Assembly: GCA_913042895.1 (NCBI GenBank)
Contig: CAJWMQ010000003.1
Location: 1 to 50,918 of the forward strand
Source: an uncultured Verrucomicrobiales bacterium
GTDB taxonomy: Bacteria > Verrucomicrobiota > Verrucomicrobiia > Limisphaerales > UBA1100
Direction: 5' to 3'
Length of the DNA: 50,918 bases
A program made the translations under genes and the position numbers. This document shows, one piece after another, positions 40,601-48,624 of the stretch (positions are counted from its first letter, which is position 1; every line of letters begins with the position of its first letter). A model generated the notes under the pieces. It saw only the letters and a program-made list of their open reading frames with translations. It was not told the DNA's origin and did no database searches.

Positions 40601-42055
40601 ATGCGCTTTGTTTTCCTCATTTTCCTGTTTGTGCAGGTAGTGCGGGGAACGGACTGGGCGCCGGTACGCCAGTGGCCCGCGCCGGAGGCACATCAGGCAG
40701 CGGCGGCGGACGCCAAATTCTTTTATGCCATCACGAGTCGCGCGGTGGCGAAATATGACCGGACGACGGGTAAGCGCGTGGCGTTGAGTACGGGCGCGGT
40801 GCGGCATTTGAACAGCGGATTTTTCTGGAAGGGTAAGTTGCTGTGCGCGCATTCGAATTATCCTTTCAAGCCCGAGCGCAGCGAGATCATGGCGCTCGAT
40901 GTCGATACCATGAAGCTGTCGACCTTCAAGGCCTTTGGCAATGCCGGCGGCTCACTGGTGTGGGTGTTGCGCAAGGACGATCATTGGTGGTGCAACTTCG
41001 CCCACTACGGCGCGAGCAACGCCAAGACTTTTCTCGCCAAGTACGACGATCAATGGCGCGAGGTGGCGCGCTGGACATATCCGAAGAAAGTCATCAACCA
41101 GCTGGGGCGTTATAGTTTGTCCGGCGGCATTTGGCACGGAGACGAAATATGGGTGACAGGGCATGATGATCCGGTGGCCTTTCGGTTGGCGCTCCCCAAG
41201 CAGGGCGACGAGCTTCAGTACCTCGGCCAACACGCGGTGCCGTTTACCGGACAGGGCTTGGCAAATGATCCGGTCACCGGCGGGTTGATCGGCATCCATC
41301 GCGCTCAGCGGCAGGTGATTGTTGCCGGGCGCAAGGGGGCGCCGGTGCGGTTGCGGGTGTTGTGCTACAACATCCATCATGCGGCGGGCGTGGACGGTAA
41401 ACTGGATGTGCCGCGCATTGCGCGCGTGATCCAATCGGTGAAGCCGGACTTGGTGGCGTTGCAGGAGGTGGATCGGAACACGACGCGCACGGGCAAGGTG
41501 GATCAGGCCGCCGAACTGGCGCGGCTAACCAAAATGCATCATGTCTTCGGCGCCAACATCGCGTTTCAGGGCGGTCAATACGGCAACGCCATTCTGTCGC
41601 GGTTTCCGATTACGGAGCATCGAAATCATCTGTTGCCCAATGTGGATGCCGGCGAACAACGTGGCGTGTTGGCGGCGACAATTCATATGTCCAAGGATCG
41701 AAGCCTGCGTTTATTGGCGACGCATTTTGATCATCGACGGCCCGATGCGGAGCGGTTGGCCTCGGCGAAGTTCGTCAATCAATTGACCGTCAAACAACCG
41801 GAAATGCCGACGATCTTCGCGGGGGATTTGAACGACGTGCCGGCTAGCCGGACCTTGCAGGAAATCGGTCGAACTTGGACACGGACCAACGCGCGCATCA
41901 TGCCGACGATCCCAGTCGGTCAACCGGCCCGACAAATCGATTATATTTTTGTGCGCCCGAAAGAGCGCTGGACACTCTTGGAAACGCGTGTGTTAGCCGA
42001 AGCTGTGGCGTCCGATCACCGCGCCATCTTCGCGATCATTGAATTGCGCGAGTAG
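40601..42055 (+). CDS. Exported two-domain protein: propeller-like N-terminal half fused to an EEP phosphodiesterase
   Basis: A 484-residue protein whose ATG at 40601 follows the sulfatase stop by one base and opens a signal peptide (MRFVFLIFLFVQVVRG). The frame open from 40460 overlaps the sulfatase and is not used. Residues about 20-245 look like a small propeller (repeated blades such as FFYAITSRAVAKYDRTTGKR, GSLVWVLRKDDHWWCNF, GGIWHGDEIWVTGHDD). Residues about 252-484 are a full EEP domain: RVLCYNIHHA, LVALQEVDRNTTR, ATHFDHRRPD, FAGDLNDVPA, QIDYIFVRPK and SDHRAIFA. The propeller may bind the substrate for the phosphodiesterase. Its coupling to a sulfatase is unusual. Confidence 0.84.
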   Translation: MRFVFLIFLFVQVVRGTDWAPVRQWPAPEAHQAAAADAKFFYAITSRAVAKYDRTTGKRVALSTGAVRHLNSGFFWKGKLLCAHSNYPFKPERSEIMALDVDTMKLSTFKAFGNAGGSLVWVLRKDDHWWCNFAHYGASNAKTFLAKYDDQWREVARWTYPKKVINQLGRYSLSGGIWHGDEIWVTGHDDPVAFRLALPKQGDELQYLGQHAVPFTGQGLANDPVTGGLIGIHRAQRQVIVAGRKGAPVRLRVLCYNIHHAAGVDGKLDVPRIARVIQSVKPDLVALQEVDRNTTRTGKVDQAAELARLTKMHHVFGANIAFQGGQYGNAILSRFPITEHRNHLLPNVDAGEQRGVLAATIHMSKDRSLRLLATHFDHRRPDAERLASAKFVNQLTVKQPEMPTIFAGDLNDVPASRTLQEIGRTWTRTNARIMPTIPVGQPARQIDYIFVRPKERWTLLETRVLAEAVASDHRAIFAIIELRE

Positions 42056-42067
42056 CCTCGCTCGTCC

Positions 42068-43687
42068 TCACTTTTTCGGCGGATTCTTTTTCCGGATGAC
42101 GCTGACTTCGTCCCACGGTTTGGCACCCACACGGTGAGCCCAAGCTTCGTAGAGTTTTTTGAGTTCAGCGGCTTTTTGCGGCATAGACCGGGAGAGGTCG
42201 TGGAGTTCGTTGCGATCCTTACGCATGTTGTAAAGCTCCCACGGGGTGTTGTGTTGGGCGACGAGTTTATAATCACCCTGCCGCACGGCGCGGTTGCCTT
42301 CGTGTTCCCAAAAGAGTGTGCGTGGCTGGGTGCTGTCCTTGGTAAACACCGGCAGCAAGGTCTGGCCTTCCATACCTTTAGTAGATAGGCCGGCGGCATT
42401 GAGGCAGGTGGGGGCGATGTCGATGATGTGGCCGGGGGAATGGCGCAATTTGTTCTGGTCCTTCAACCCGTCGGGCCAATGGACGATGAGTGGGGTAGCG
42501 ACCCCTCCTTCATGGGTGTAGCGCTTATACATGCGAAAAGGAGCGTTACTAAGGTTGGCCCAACCTCGACCGGAACTGGAGGACCAGCCGCCACGTCGAC
42601 CCCATTCGGAGTAGTTGTCCACGCGTGTCTCAGGGTGACGACCGTTTTTAGCAAAGAGTCCTCGCCAATCGTGCACACCCGTGCCGGGTACGCCGTTGTC
42701 CACCATGAAGAGGAATAGGGTGTTATCCAGTCGGCCGGCGGTGCGGAGTTTCTCGATCACGCGGCCGATGTTTTGGTCCATGCGATCAATGATCGCGGAG
42801 TAGAGCGCCATTTTTAGGTCGAGTTCATCGCGCAGCTTGGCGTCGTAGGTGTCCCACTTGGGCACGTCGGCTGGCGAGAGGGCCCATTCTTTTTTTATTA
42901 GGCCAAGCTCTATCATCCGTTCGTAGCGTTGCTGGCGGAGCTTGTCCCAGCCGGTGTCGCGAAAGCGGCCGCGATATTTTTTAGTGTCCTCCTCGCGAGC
43001 GTGCAGCGGGAAATGCGGCGCGTTATGGGCGATGTACAGGAAGATCGGCTGATTGCTGTGTTTCTTAAACGCTTCGTCCATGAAATGCAGTGCGTAATCG
43101 GTGAAGACATCCGTGGTGTACCATTCCTGGTTGGGATGCAGATGGTTCACGGGTGTCTCGGTGCCGGGTAGCACAATCTTGTCGTCGAGAAAGACCGGGC
43201 AATGCTCGAGCACGGTGAAGTAGGAATCGATGAAGTTGCGCGTGCCATAAAAGCGATCGAACCCGCGCGCGATCGGCGATTGCTTCGGTTCTGTGCCGAG
43301 ATGCCATTTGCCTGTCATCATCGTGCGATAGCCGCCTCGGCGCAGCCGTTCGGCGAGCGTTGGTACGTTAGGCAGAATGGTGCCACTGTAGCTGGGCAGG
43401 CCGCGATCTTTTGTCATGTGCCCCATCCCCGCTTGATGTTGATAGACGCCGGTTAGCAACGCCGCCCGCGACGGACAGCATCGGCCGGTATTATAAAACT
43501 GCGAGAAGCGCAGGCCGTTGGCCGCGAGTTTGTCCAACGCCGGCGTTTCAATCTCGCCACCATAACAGCCGAAGTCTGAGTAGCCGGCATCATCGGCCAT
43601 GATCACTACAATATCCGGTTTCCGTCGCTCGTCGCCATAGGTTGCGAGACCAAGGAGGAGAATGCAAATTGTGAGGAGTGTTTTCAT
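42068..43687 (-). CDS. Secreted arylsulfatase (CCPSR type)
   Basis: A 539-residue sulfatase with signal peptide (MKTLLTICILLLGLATYG). Motifs: IMADDAGYSDFGCYGG, CCPSR at about residues 70-74 (Cys70 is the formylglycine site, Cys71 the variable residue), ALLTGVYQHQAGMGHM, GKWHLGTEPKQSPIARGFDRFYG, and MVDNGVPGTG. This combination is typical of the arylsulfatase group found with alkyl- and aryl-sulfatases of marine PVC bacteria. The central region (about residues 220-290) carries an insertion with RFRDTGWDKLRQQRYERM. It starts 8 bases after the stop of the 43696 sulfatase on the same strand, so it is the second gene of a two-sulfatase operon. Confidence 0.92.
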   Translation of the reverse strand: MKTLLTICILLLGLATYGDERRKPDIVVIMADDAGYSDFGCYGGEIETPALDKLAANGLRFSQFYNTGRCCPSRAALLTGVYQHQAGMGHMTKDRGLPSYSGTILPNVPTLAERLRRGGYRTMMTGKWHLGTEPKQSPIARGFDRFYGTRNFIDSYFTVLEHCPVFLDDKIVLPGTETPVNHLHPNQEWYTTDVFTDYALHFMDEAFKKHSNQPIFLYIAHNAPHFPLHAREEDTKKYRGRFRDTGWDKLRQQRYERMIELGLIKKEWALSPADVPKWDTYDAKLRDELDLKMALYSAIIDRMDQNIGRVIEKLRTAGRLDNTLFLFMVDNGVPGTGVHDWRGLFAKNGRHPETRVDNYSEWGRRGGWSSSSGRGWANLSNAPFRMYKRYTHEGGVATPLIVHWPDGLKDQNKLRHSPGHIIDIAPTCLNAAGLSTKGMEGQTLLPVFTKDSTQPRTLFWEHEGNRAVRQGDYKLVAQHNTPWELYNMRKDRNELHDLSRSMPQKAAELKKLYEAWAHRVGAKPWDEVSVIRKKNPPKK

Positions 43688-43695
43688 AAAAAAGA

Positions 43696-45561
43696 TTAAG
43701 GAAGGGTGACTTTCAGGTTTGTGAGCTTCCCGTTGATCTGGGCGCGCGGGGCTTCGGAGTCCACGGGGTTTTTGGCGTCGTGGCCGATTCCGAGATCTTC
43801 CTGCGGATGCCGACGCAAGAGATCGACGGCCTTGGCCGTCATGCCGCGGCCGTTGATGGTAAGGGAGAGTTGGGCGGCGGTCAGCTTGGCGGTGATGGCA
43901 AACGGCGCCTCGGCCGGCCGTAGCGTGACGCGCTGGAGGCGGTTGGTGGAGTGCCGAACGGCGAACACGATCTCACCATCTTTGGCGTACAACACATAAC
44001 CGACCGCCGACCCGCCATGAGCGAGGATCACGCCGTTGGGTTTCTTGGTATCCAGGGTGCATTGGATGGTGAAAGGTTTGCCGGCAATGGCCGGGGCGCC
44101 GGCACTGGCGATGGAGTCGCCGAGCTTGGCCTTGGCCCAGTCCATCGGTTTGCCGGTGGGCCGGACAGAGCCGGGTCGGCGGTTGGGAGCGGTGGGGTAC
44201 AGCGTGACTGGATTGGTTACGGAACCAGCCGGACGTTTGTTGGCGGCGAGATCGGCGGTCATGGTTTCAGCCAGCTGCGTCAGGCGCGCGACAATGTCCG
44301 GACGTTGCGCGGCGAGGTCGGTTTGTTCGCCGATTTCATTTTTCAGATTGTAGAGGCGCCCGCCCTTGGCCAGATCGGCATCGCGCTGGCGGATGCCCAT
44401 GCCGAGTGATTGGCCGGTCAGGGCGAGTTTCCATGGGCCCTGTCGCACAGCCTGCAGTTGGGTGCCGCGGAAGTAATGCCAGATGTCGCGCGGGGACTGT
44501 TCTGCTTTGCCGAGGAGCCAATCGGAGACATCGAGGCCGTCAATTTTCACGTCCTGTTTGATTTTACCGCCAGCCAAGGAAATGAAGGTGGGCAACACAT
44601 CGGTGGTGCCGGCGATGCCGGCGGATTCCGTACCGGGCGCGATGGTGCCCGGCCACCAGGCGAGGGTCGGTTCGCGCACGCCGCCTTCCAGCGTGCAGCC
44701 TTTGCTACCGCGCAACGGCCCTGACACACCTCCGGCTTTACCCTTAGACGCCCACGGGCCGTTGTCGCTCGTGAACAGTACGAGCGTGTTCTCGGCGAGC
44801 TTCAGCTTTTTTAAGGCCTCCAACACCTGCCCGACGCTCCAATCGACTTCCTCAACCCAATCGCCGTACACGCCGTTCTTTGATTTACCGGCAAAATCCG
44901 GGTGCGGATACAGCGGCACATGCATGGCGGTGTGGGGCAGGTAGAGGAAAAAGTTTTTGTCCGCCTTGGCGCTGGCTTCGATGAATTTCACGGCCTCCTC
45001 GGTATACTCCCGGGTGATGCGTCGCTGGCCTTCATCCTCCAGAAGCTCGGCCACCTTGTCATCGCGCAGCAACGGATGCACGCGCTTGCCCGTGGCGGCG
45101 GCAGTGCGTCCCATGTCGTTGGAGTAGGGGATGCCGAAGTAGCCGTCGAACCCATGCCGCGTGGGCAGGAACTCGGGTTGATCGCCTAGATGCCATTTGC
45201 CTACGCACATGGTGGCATAGCCCAGCTCGCGAAGATATTCGGCCACGGTGTGTTCCTGCGGGTTGAGCCCGTTTCGGCCAGCGGGGAAAAACACGCCCGG
45301 CACACCCACGCGCGGCGCGTAGCAACCGGTCAACAGTTGCGCCCGCGATGCGGAGCAAACCGGCGCGGCATAAAAGCTCGTGAGCTTACGCCCTTCTTTC
45401 GCCATGCGATCCAGATGCGGCGTGCGGTTGAGCTGGGAGCCGAACGGGCCAATATCGCCGTAGCCCATGTCGTCGATGAAAATCAAAACCAGATTCGGAC
45501 GGGCCGACATCGATTCGGTAAGCGACATCCAAACCAGCAGAAAGAGAAGCAGTTGTTTCAT
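43696..45561 (-). CDS. Secreted sulfatase with CSASR motif and C-terminal beta-sandwich domain
   Basis: A 621-residue sulfatase. The ATG at 45561 begins the signal peptide (MKQLLLFLLVWMSLTESMS); the longer frame to 45672 runs into the divergent promoter region. The catalytic domain is arylsulfatase A-like: FIDDMGYGDIGPFGS, GKWHLGDQPEFLPTRHGFDGYFG and FTSDNGPWASKGKAGG. The formylglycine motif is CSASR (residues 69-73), with Ala for Pro. From about residue 470 a second domain (KPFTIQCTLDTKKPNGVILAH, GYVLYAKDGEIVFAVR, QLSLTINGRGM) looks like a LamG/concanavalin-type sandwich, possibly carbohydrate-binding. A relic on the opposite side of the next gene block matches this gene at 76% over 80 bases. 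Confidence 0.91.
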   Translation of the reverse strand: MKQLLLFLLVWMSLTESMSARPNLVLIFIDDMGYGDIGPFGSQLNRTPHLDRMAKEGRKLTSFYAAPVCSASRAQLLTGCYAPRVGVPGVFFPAGRNGLNPQEHTVAEYLRELGYATMCVGKWHLGDQPEFLPTRHGFDGYFGIPYSNDMGRTAAATGKRVHPLLRDDKVAELLEDEGQRRITREYTEEAVKFIEASAKADKNFFLYLPHTAMHVPLYPHPDFAGKSKNGVYGDWVEEVDWSVGQVLEALKKLKLAENTLVLFTSDNGPWASKGKAGGVSGPLRGSKGCTLEGGVREPTLAWWPGTIAPGTESAGIAGTTDVLPTFISLAGGKIKQDVKIDGLDVSDWLLGKAEQSPRDIWHYFRGTQLQAVRQGPWKLALTGQSLGMGIRQRDADLAKGGRLYNLKNEIGEQTDLAAQRPDIVARLTQLAETMTADLAANKRPAGSVTNPVTLYPTAPNRRPGSVRPTGKPMDWAKAKLGDSIASAGAPAIAGKPFTIQCTLDTKKPNGVILAHGGSAVGYVLYAKDGEIVFAVRHSTNRLQRVTLRPAEAPFAITAKLTAAQLSLTINGRGMTAKAVDLLRRHPQEDLGIGHDAKNPVDSEAPRAQINGKLTNLKVTLP

Positions 45562-45639
45562 GCGAAACCGGAGGCTAGTGCGATGCAGTGCTTGGATCAA
45601 ATCATTATCCTTTGGTGGAACGCTGAGTACAACTGGAGT

Positions 45640-45669
45640 TTGGCCAATTCCCTCTGCTTCGGTTAGATT
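45640..45669 (+). promoter_or_regulatory. Possible promoter of lhgO, short leader before a TTG start
   Basis: TTGGCC (45640-45645), 18-base spacer, TAGATT (45664-45669), then 8 bases to the TTG at 45678. If real it fixes the TTG as the start codon, since no room is left for an upstream one. Confidence 0.33.
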
Positions 45670-45677
45670 CACGGCCC

Positions 45678-46892
45678 TTGGGAAACAGAAAAAAATCTTT
45701 GATCATTGTGGGAGGCGGAATCGTGGGGTTGGCTACCGCTCGTCAGCTCCTGCATACCCGCCCCGGTTTGAAGGTAACCGTTCTGGAGAAGGAACAAACA
45801 CTGGGACAACATCAAACCAGCCACAATAGTGGAGTGCTTCACTGTGGTCTCTACTACAAGCCCGGCTCACTAAAGGCTCGATTGGCGGTGGATGGAATTC
45901 GGCAAATGGTAGAGTTTTGCCAGAAGCATAATGTTCCGCACGAGATTTGCGGTAAACTTGTGGTCGCGACCGATTCTGAGGAGCTAAGCCGTATGGAAAC
46001 TCTCATGGAACGAGGGATGGCTAATGGCTTGGAGGGAATCCGAAAATTGTCCGGCGATGAATTGCGTGAAATTGAACCGAACTGTGGCGGGATCGGTGCA
46101 TTACAAGTGCCTCAGGAGGGGATTGTGGATTATCCGGCTGTGGTACAGGCCATGGCTTCGGATATAAAGCAGCGGGGAGGGCGAATTGTTACTAACGCTC
46201 ATGTGGCTGATTTGATTCAACGAGATCAGTGGGTTGCTACCACCTCGGCTGGCGATTTCACAGGTGATCTCTTAATTAACTGCGCGGGGCTTCACTGTGA
46301 CCGAGTGAGTCAGCTTGCCGGACACAAAAGATCGGTTCGAATCGTTCCCTTTCGAGGGGAGTATTATCAACTCAAACCATCCAGTCGCCATCTGGTTCGT
46401 CACCTCATCTATCCTGTGCCCGATCCAAAGTTTCCTTTTCTGGGTGTCCACTTTACCCGAATGATTCATGGAGGCATAGAGGCCGGACCCAATGCTGTTC
46501 TGGCTTTTGCCCGCGAAGGTTACACCAATACTCAGGTCAACCTCCGTGATCTGGCTGACGCCCTTACATTCCCGGGGTTGTGGAAGTTTTTGTGGAAACA
46601 TCCAGGAATGGCGGCTCAGGAATTACGGGGGTCTTTCAGTAAGAAATATTTTTGTCGCCTGCTGCAAAAGCTTGTCCCTAAAATTACCGTGGACGACCTG
46701 GAGACAGGTGGCGCCGGGGTACGCGCGCAAGCCATGGCCCCGGTGGGTGCACTTGTCCAAGACTTTCACTTTGTGCGGGGGCATCAGTCTCTCCATGTCT
46801 TGAATGCGCCTTCTCCGGCGGCCACCGCTTCATTGGCAATTGGTGATGAAATAATCCAGCAACTTAATGCAATCTTAGAACCACCCAATTAG
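45678..46892 (+). CDS. lhgO: L-2-hydroxyglutarate oxidase/dehydrogenase (FAD-dependent)
   Basis: A 404-residue FAD enzyme that oxidises L-2-hydroxyglutarate to 2-oxoglutarate. It starts with the dinucleotide fold SLIIVGGGIVGLATARQLL and shows the family phrases LGQHQTSHNSGVLHCGLYYKPGSLKA, QVPQEGIVDYPAVVQAMA, LINCAGLHCDRVSQLAG, RIVPFRGEYYQLKP, GVHFTRMIHGGIEAGPNAVLA and NAPSPAATASLAIG. No ATG is available at the N-terminus; TTG at 45678 is the likely start and sits 8 bases after a plausible -10. It looks like a core-metabolism gene inside sulfatase territory and has no clear link to them. Confidence 0.9.
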   Translation: MGNRKKSLIIVGGGIVGLATARQLLHTRPGLKVTVLEKEQTLGQHQTSHNSGVLHCGLYYKPGSLKARLAVDGIRQMVEFCQKHNVPHEICGKLVVATDSEELSRMETLMERGMANGLEGIRKLSGDELREIEPNCGGIGALQVPQEGIVDYPAVVQAMASDIKQRGGRIVTNAHVADLIQRDQWVATTSAGDFTGDLLINCAGLHCDRVSQLAGHKRSVRIVPFRGEYYQLKPSSRHLVRHLIYPVPDPKFPFLGVHFTRMIHGGIEAGPNAVLAFAREGYTNTQVNLRDLADALTFPGLWKFLWKHPGMAAQELRGSFSKKYFCRLLQKLVPKITVDDLETGGAGVRAQAMAPVGALVQDFHFVRGHQSLHVLNAPSPAATASLAIGDEIIQQLNAILEPPN

Positions 46893-46933
46893 TTTTTTGA
46901 GAATAAGAGATTAAACTGGCGTATCACTCTTAC

Positions 46934-46961
46934 GAGGAGTATCTGAATGATTCGGTCATGA
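46934..46961 (+). promoter_or_regulatory. Strong ribosome binding site and 4-codon leader ORF overlapping a sulfatase start
   Basis: GAGGAG at 46934-46939 lies 7 bases before an ATG at 46947 that reads Met-Ile-Arg-Ser-stop. Its TGA (46959-46961) overlaps the sulfatase ATG (46958). Ribosomes ending the mini-ORF could restart on the sulfatase, whose own first codons are also Met-Ile-Arg. Most genes here have no Shine-Dalgarno, which makes this one stand out. Confidence 0.4.
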
Positions 46962-48445
46962 TTCGCACTATAGTATCGGTATTTTATTTGGTGACGATGA
47001 CTGTGTTTTCGGCAGAGAAGCCGAACATTATTTTCATCATGGCAGATGATATGGGGTATGGGGATGTGGGCTGTTACAACGCAGGCTCGAAAATCCCGAC
47101 GCCGCACATGGATCGGCTGGCACGGGAGGGAATGCGATTTACCGATGCGCATAGTTCGGCGGCATTTTGTACACCCTCCAGATACGCGCTGCTTACCGGG
47201 CGGTATTGCTGGCGTACCCGCCTGCAGAAAAGTGTGCTATTCAATTTCGAGCCACCCTTGATCGAGCGCGACCGCATGACTCTGGCGTCGTTACTCCAGC
47301 AAAACGGCTATCGCACGGGCCTGTTCGGCAAATGGCATTTGGGCCTCGGCTTCACGGCCAAGCCGGGGCAGCAGGTGGATTTTAAGAAACCGCTTCCGTG
47401 GTATCACGGGCCGGATCCGGGCCGCGCGATGAGCGAGAGTATCGACTTTACCAAGGCGGTCTTTGGTGGACCGGAAGTGTTGGGGTTTGAGGAGACTTTT
47501 TACACGACTGGTTGTTCTACGGATCAGCAACCGTTTTGCTTTATCGCCAACGGCAAATTCCTCGGGATGGAAGGCACGACCTATCGTAATCCGGCCGGCA
47601 GTTGGCGCTCGGGCATGGCGGCGCGCGTGTGGGATAACGCGACGGTGGATGTGCGCTTCACCGACGCAGCTGTGCGCTTCATCGCCGCAGCCGATGCTAC
47701 GCCAAAGCAGCAGCAAAGGCGGCCGTTCTTTCTCTATCTTCCACTGTCCGCGCCGCATTCACCGCACTTGGTTCCCCAGTTTGCCGCGGGCAAAAGCCAG
47801 GCCGGCGTGCGGGGCGATATGGTGTGGCTGGTGGATCAATGTGTGGGCCGCGTGTTAGCGGCGCTGGAGAAACACGGGCTGTCGAAAAGTACATTGCTGA
47901 TTGTCACGAGCGACAACGGACCCTTGATTGGTTCGGTCAAGATCGGCGAACGCGAAGGCACCGCACAGATCAGTAATGAACATCAATCCGCCGGCAACCT
48001 GCGCGGCTACAAGGGGCGACCGTTTGAAGGCGGGCATCGCGTGCCGTTTATCGTGCGCTGGCCCGGCCGCATCGCGAAGGGCGCGGTGAATGACGACACC
48101 TTTTGCCACGTGGACATGATGGCGAGCACCGCGGCGTTGATCGGCTTGACGTTGCCCGAGGGCGCGGGTGAAGACAGTGAAAATCTGTTGCCGGCATTTT
48201 TCGGCCAACCCACCCGGCGCGGGCCGATGGTCAATCAGGCCGGCAACGGCGTGAAGACGCTGCGCGATGGCCCGTGGAAAATTATCTTCGGCCAAGGCGC
48301 CAACCGTGTGCGTCCGGATCAAGGCAAGGGGATGTTGTTTAATCTGAAAACGGATCCCTACGAAACCACCGACCTGTGGGACCTCCATCCGGATCGCGTG
48401 CAGGCCATGCGGCAGTTGTTCGCAACCATTCAGGCCGGCCGGTAA
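46958..48445 (+). CDS. Secreted sulfatase
   Basis: A 495-residue sulfatase with signal peptide (MIRTIVSVFYLVTMTVFSA). Complete active site: FIMADDMGYGDVGCYN, CTPSR at residues 71-75 (AFCTPSRYALLTGRYCWRT), GKWHLGLG, and VTSDNGPLIGS followed by GYKGRPFEGGHRVP. The ALLTGRYCWRTRLQ block places it with arylsulfatase A-like enzymes common in PVC genomes. Its ATG overlaps the stop of a 4-codon leader ORF (46947-46961) that has the only strong Shine-Dalgarno in the neighbourhood. Downstream lies a 179-bp gap holding a fossil sulfatase fragment on the opposite strand. Confidence 0.92.
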   Translation: MIRTIVSVFYLVTMTVFSAEKPNIIFIMADDMGYGDVGCYNAGSKIPTPHMDRLAREGMRFTDAHSSAAFCTPSRYALLTGRYCWRTRLQKSVLFNFEPPLIERDRMTLASLLQQNGYRTGLFGKWHLGLGFTAKPGQQVDFKKPLPWYHGPDPGRAMSESIDFTKAVFGGPEVLGFEETFYTTGCSTDQQPFCFIANGKFLGMEGTTYRNPAGSWRSGMAARVWDNATVDVRFTDAAVRFIAAADATPKQQQRRPFFLYLPLSAPHSPHLVPQFAAGKSQAGVRGDMVWLVDQCVGRVLAALEKHGLSKSTLLIVTSDNGPLIGSVKIGEREGTAQISNEHQSAGNLRGYKGRPFEGGHRVPFIVRWPGRIAKGAVNDDTFCHVDMMASTAALIGLTLPEGAGEDSENLLPAFFGQPTRRGPMVNQAGNGVKTLRDGPWKIIFGQGANRVRPDQGKGMLFNLKTDPYETTDLWDLHPDRVQAMRQLFATIQAGR

Positions 48446-48459
48446 AGAGTTGTTTGCGT

Positions 48460-48560
48460 TTTCGCGCATCAGAGGATGTACCCGCATGCCAGGGGCGGTG
48501 GCAGTGCGGATCATGTCATTGGGGTAAGGGATACCAAGGTAACCATCAAAACCCTAACGC
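48460..48560 (-). pseudogene. Fossil fragment of an arylsulfatase gene between two intact sulfatases
   Basis: Read on the minus strand, this gap encodes GFDGYLGIPYPNDMIRTA followed by TAPGMRVHPLMRE, matching GFDGYFGIPYSNDMGRTA and ATGKRVHPLLRD in the sulfatase at 43696-45561. At DNA level bases 48474-48553 align with 45074-45153 without gaps and about 61 of 80 bases agree (counted by eye). Just before GFDG the codon is TAG, where homologues have CAG or CAT, so the frame is closed. The match ends at both sides near the flanking genes. It is therefore the middle piece of a lost sulfatase of opposite orientation to both neighbours. Confidence 0.75.
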
Positions 48561-48624
48561 CCTGATTTTGCTTAAAAAAGCGAGTAAGGTTGACCTCGCG
48601 AACACTCTGAGAAATGCTGGAGAC

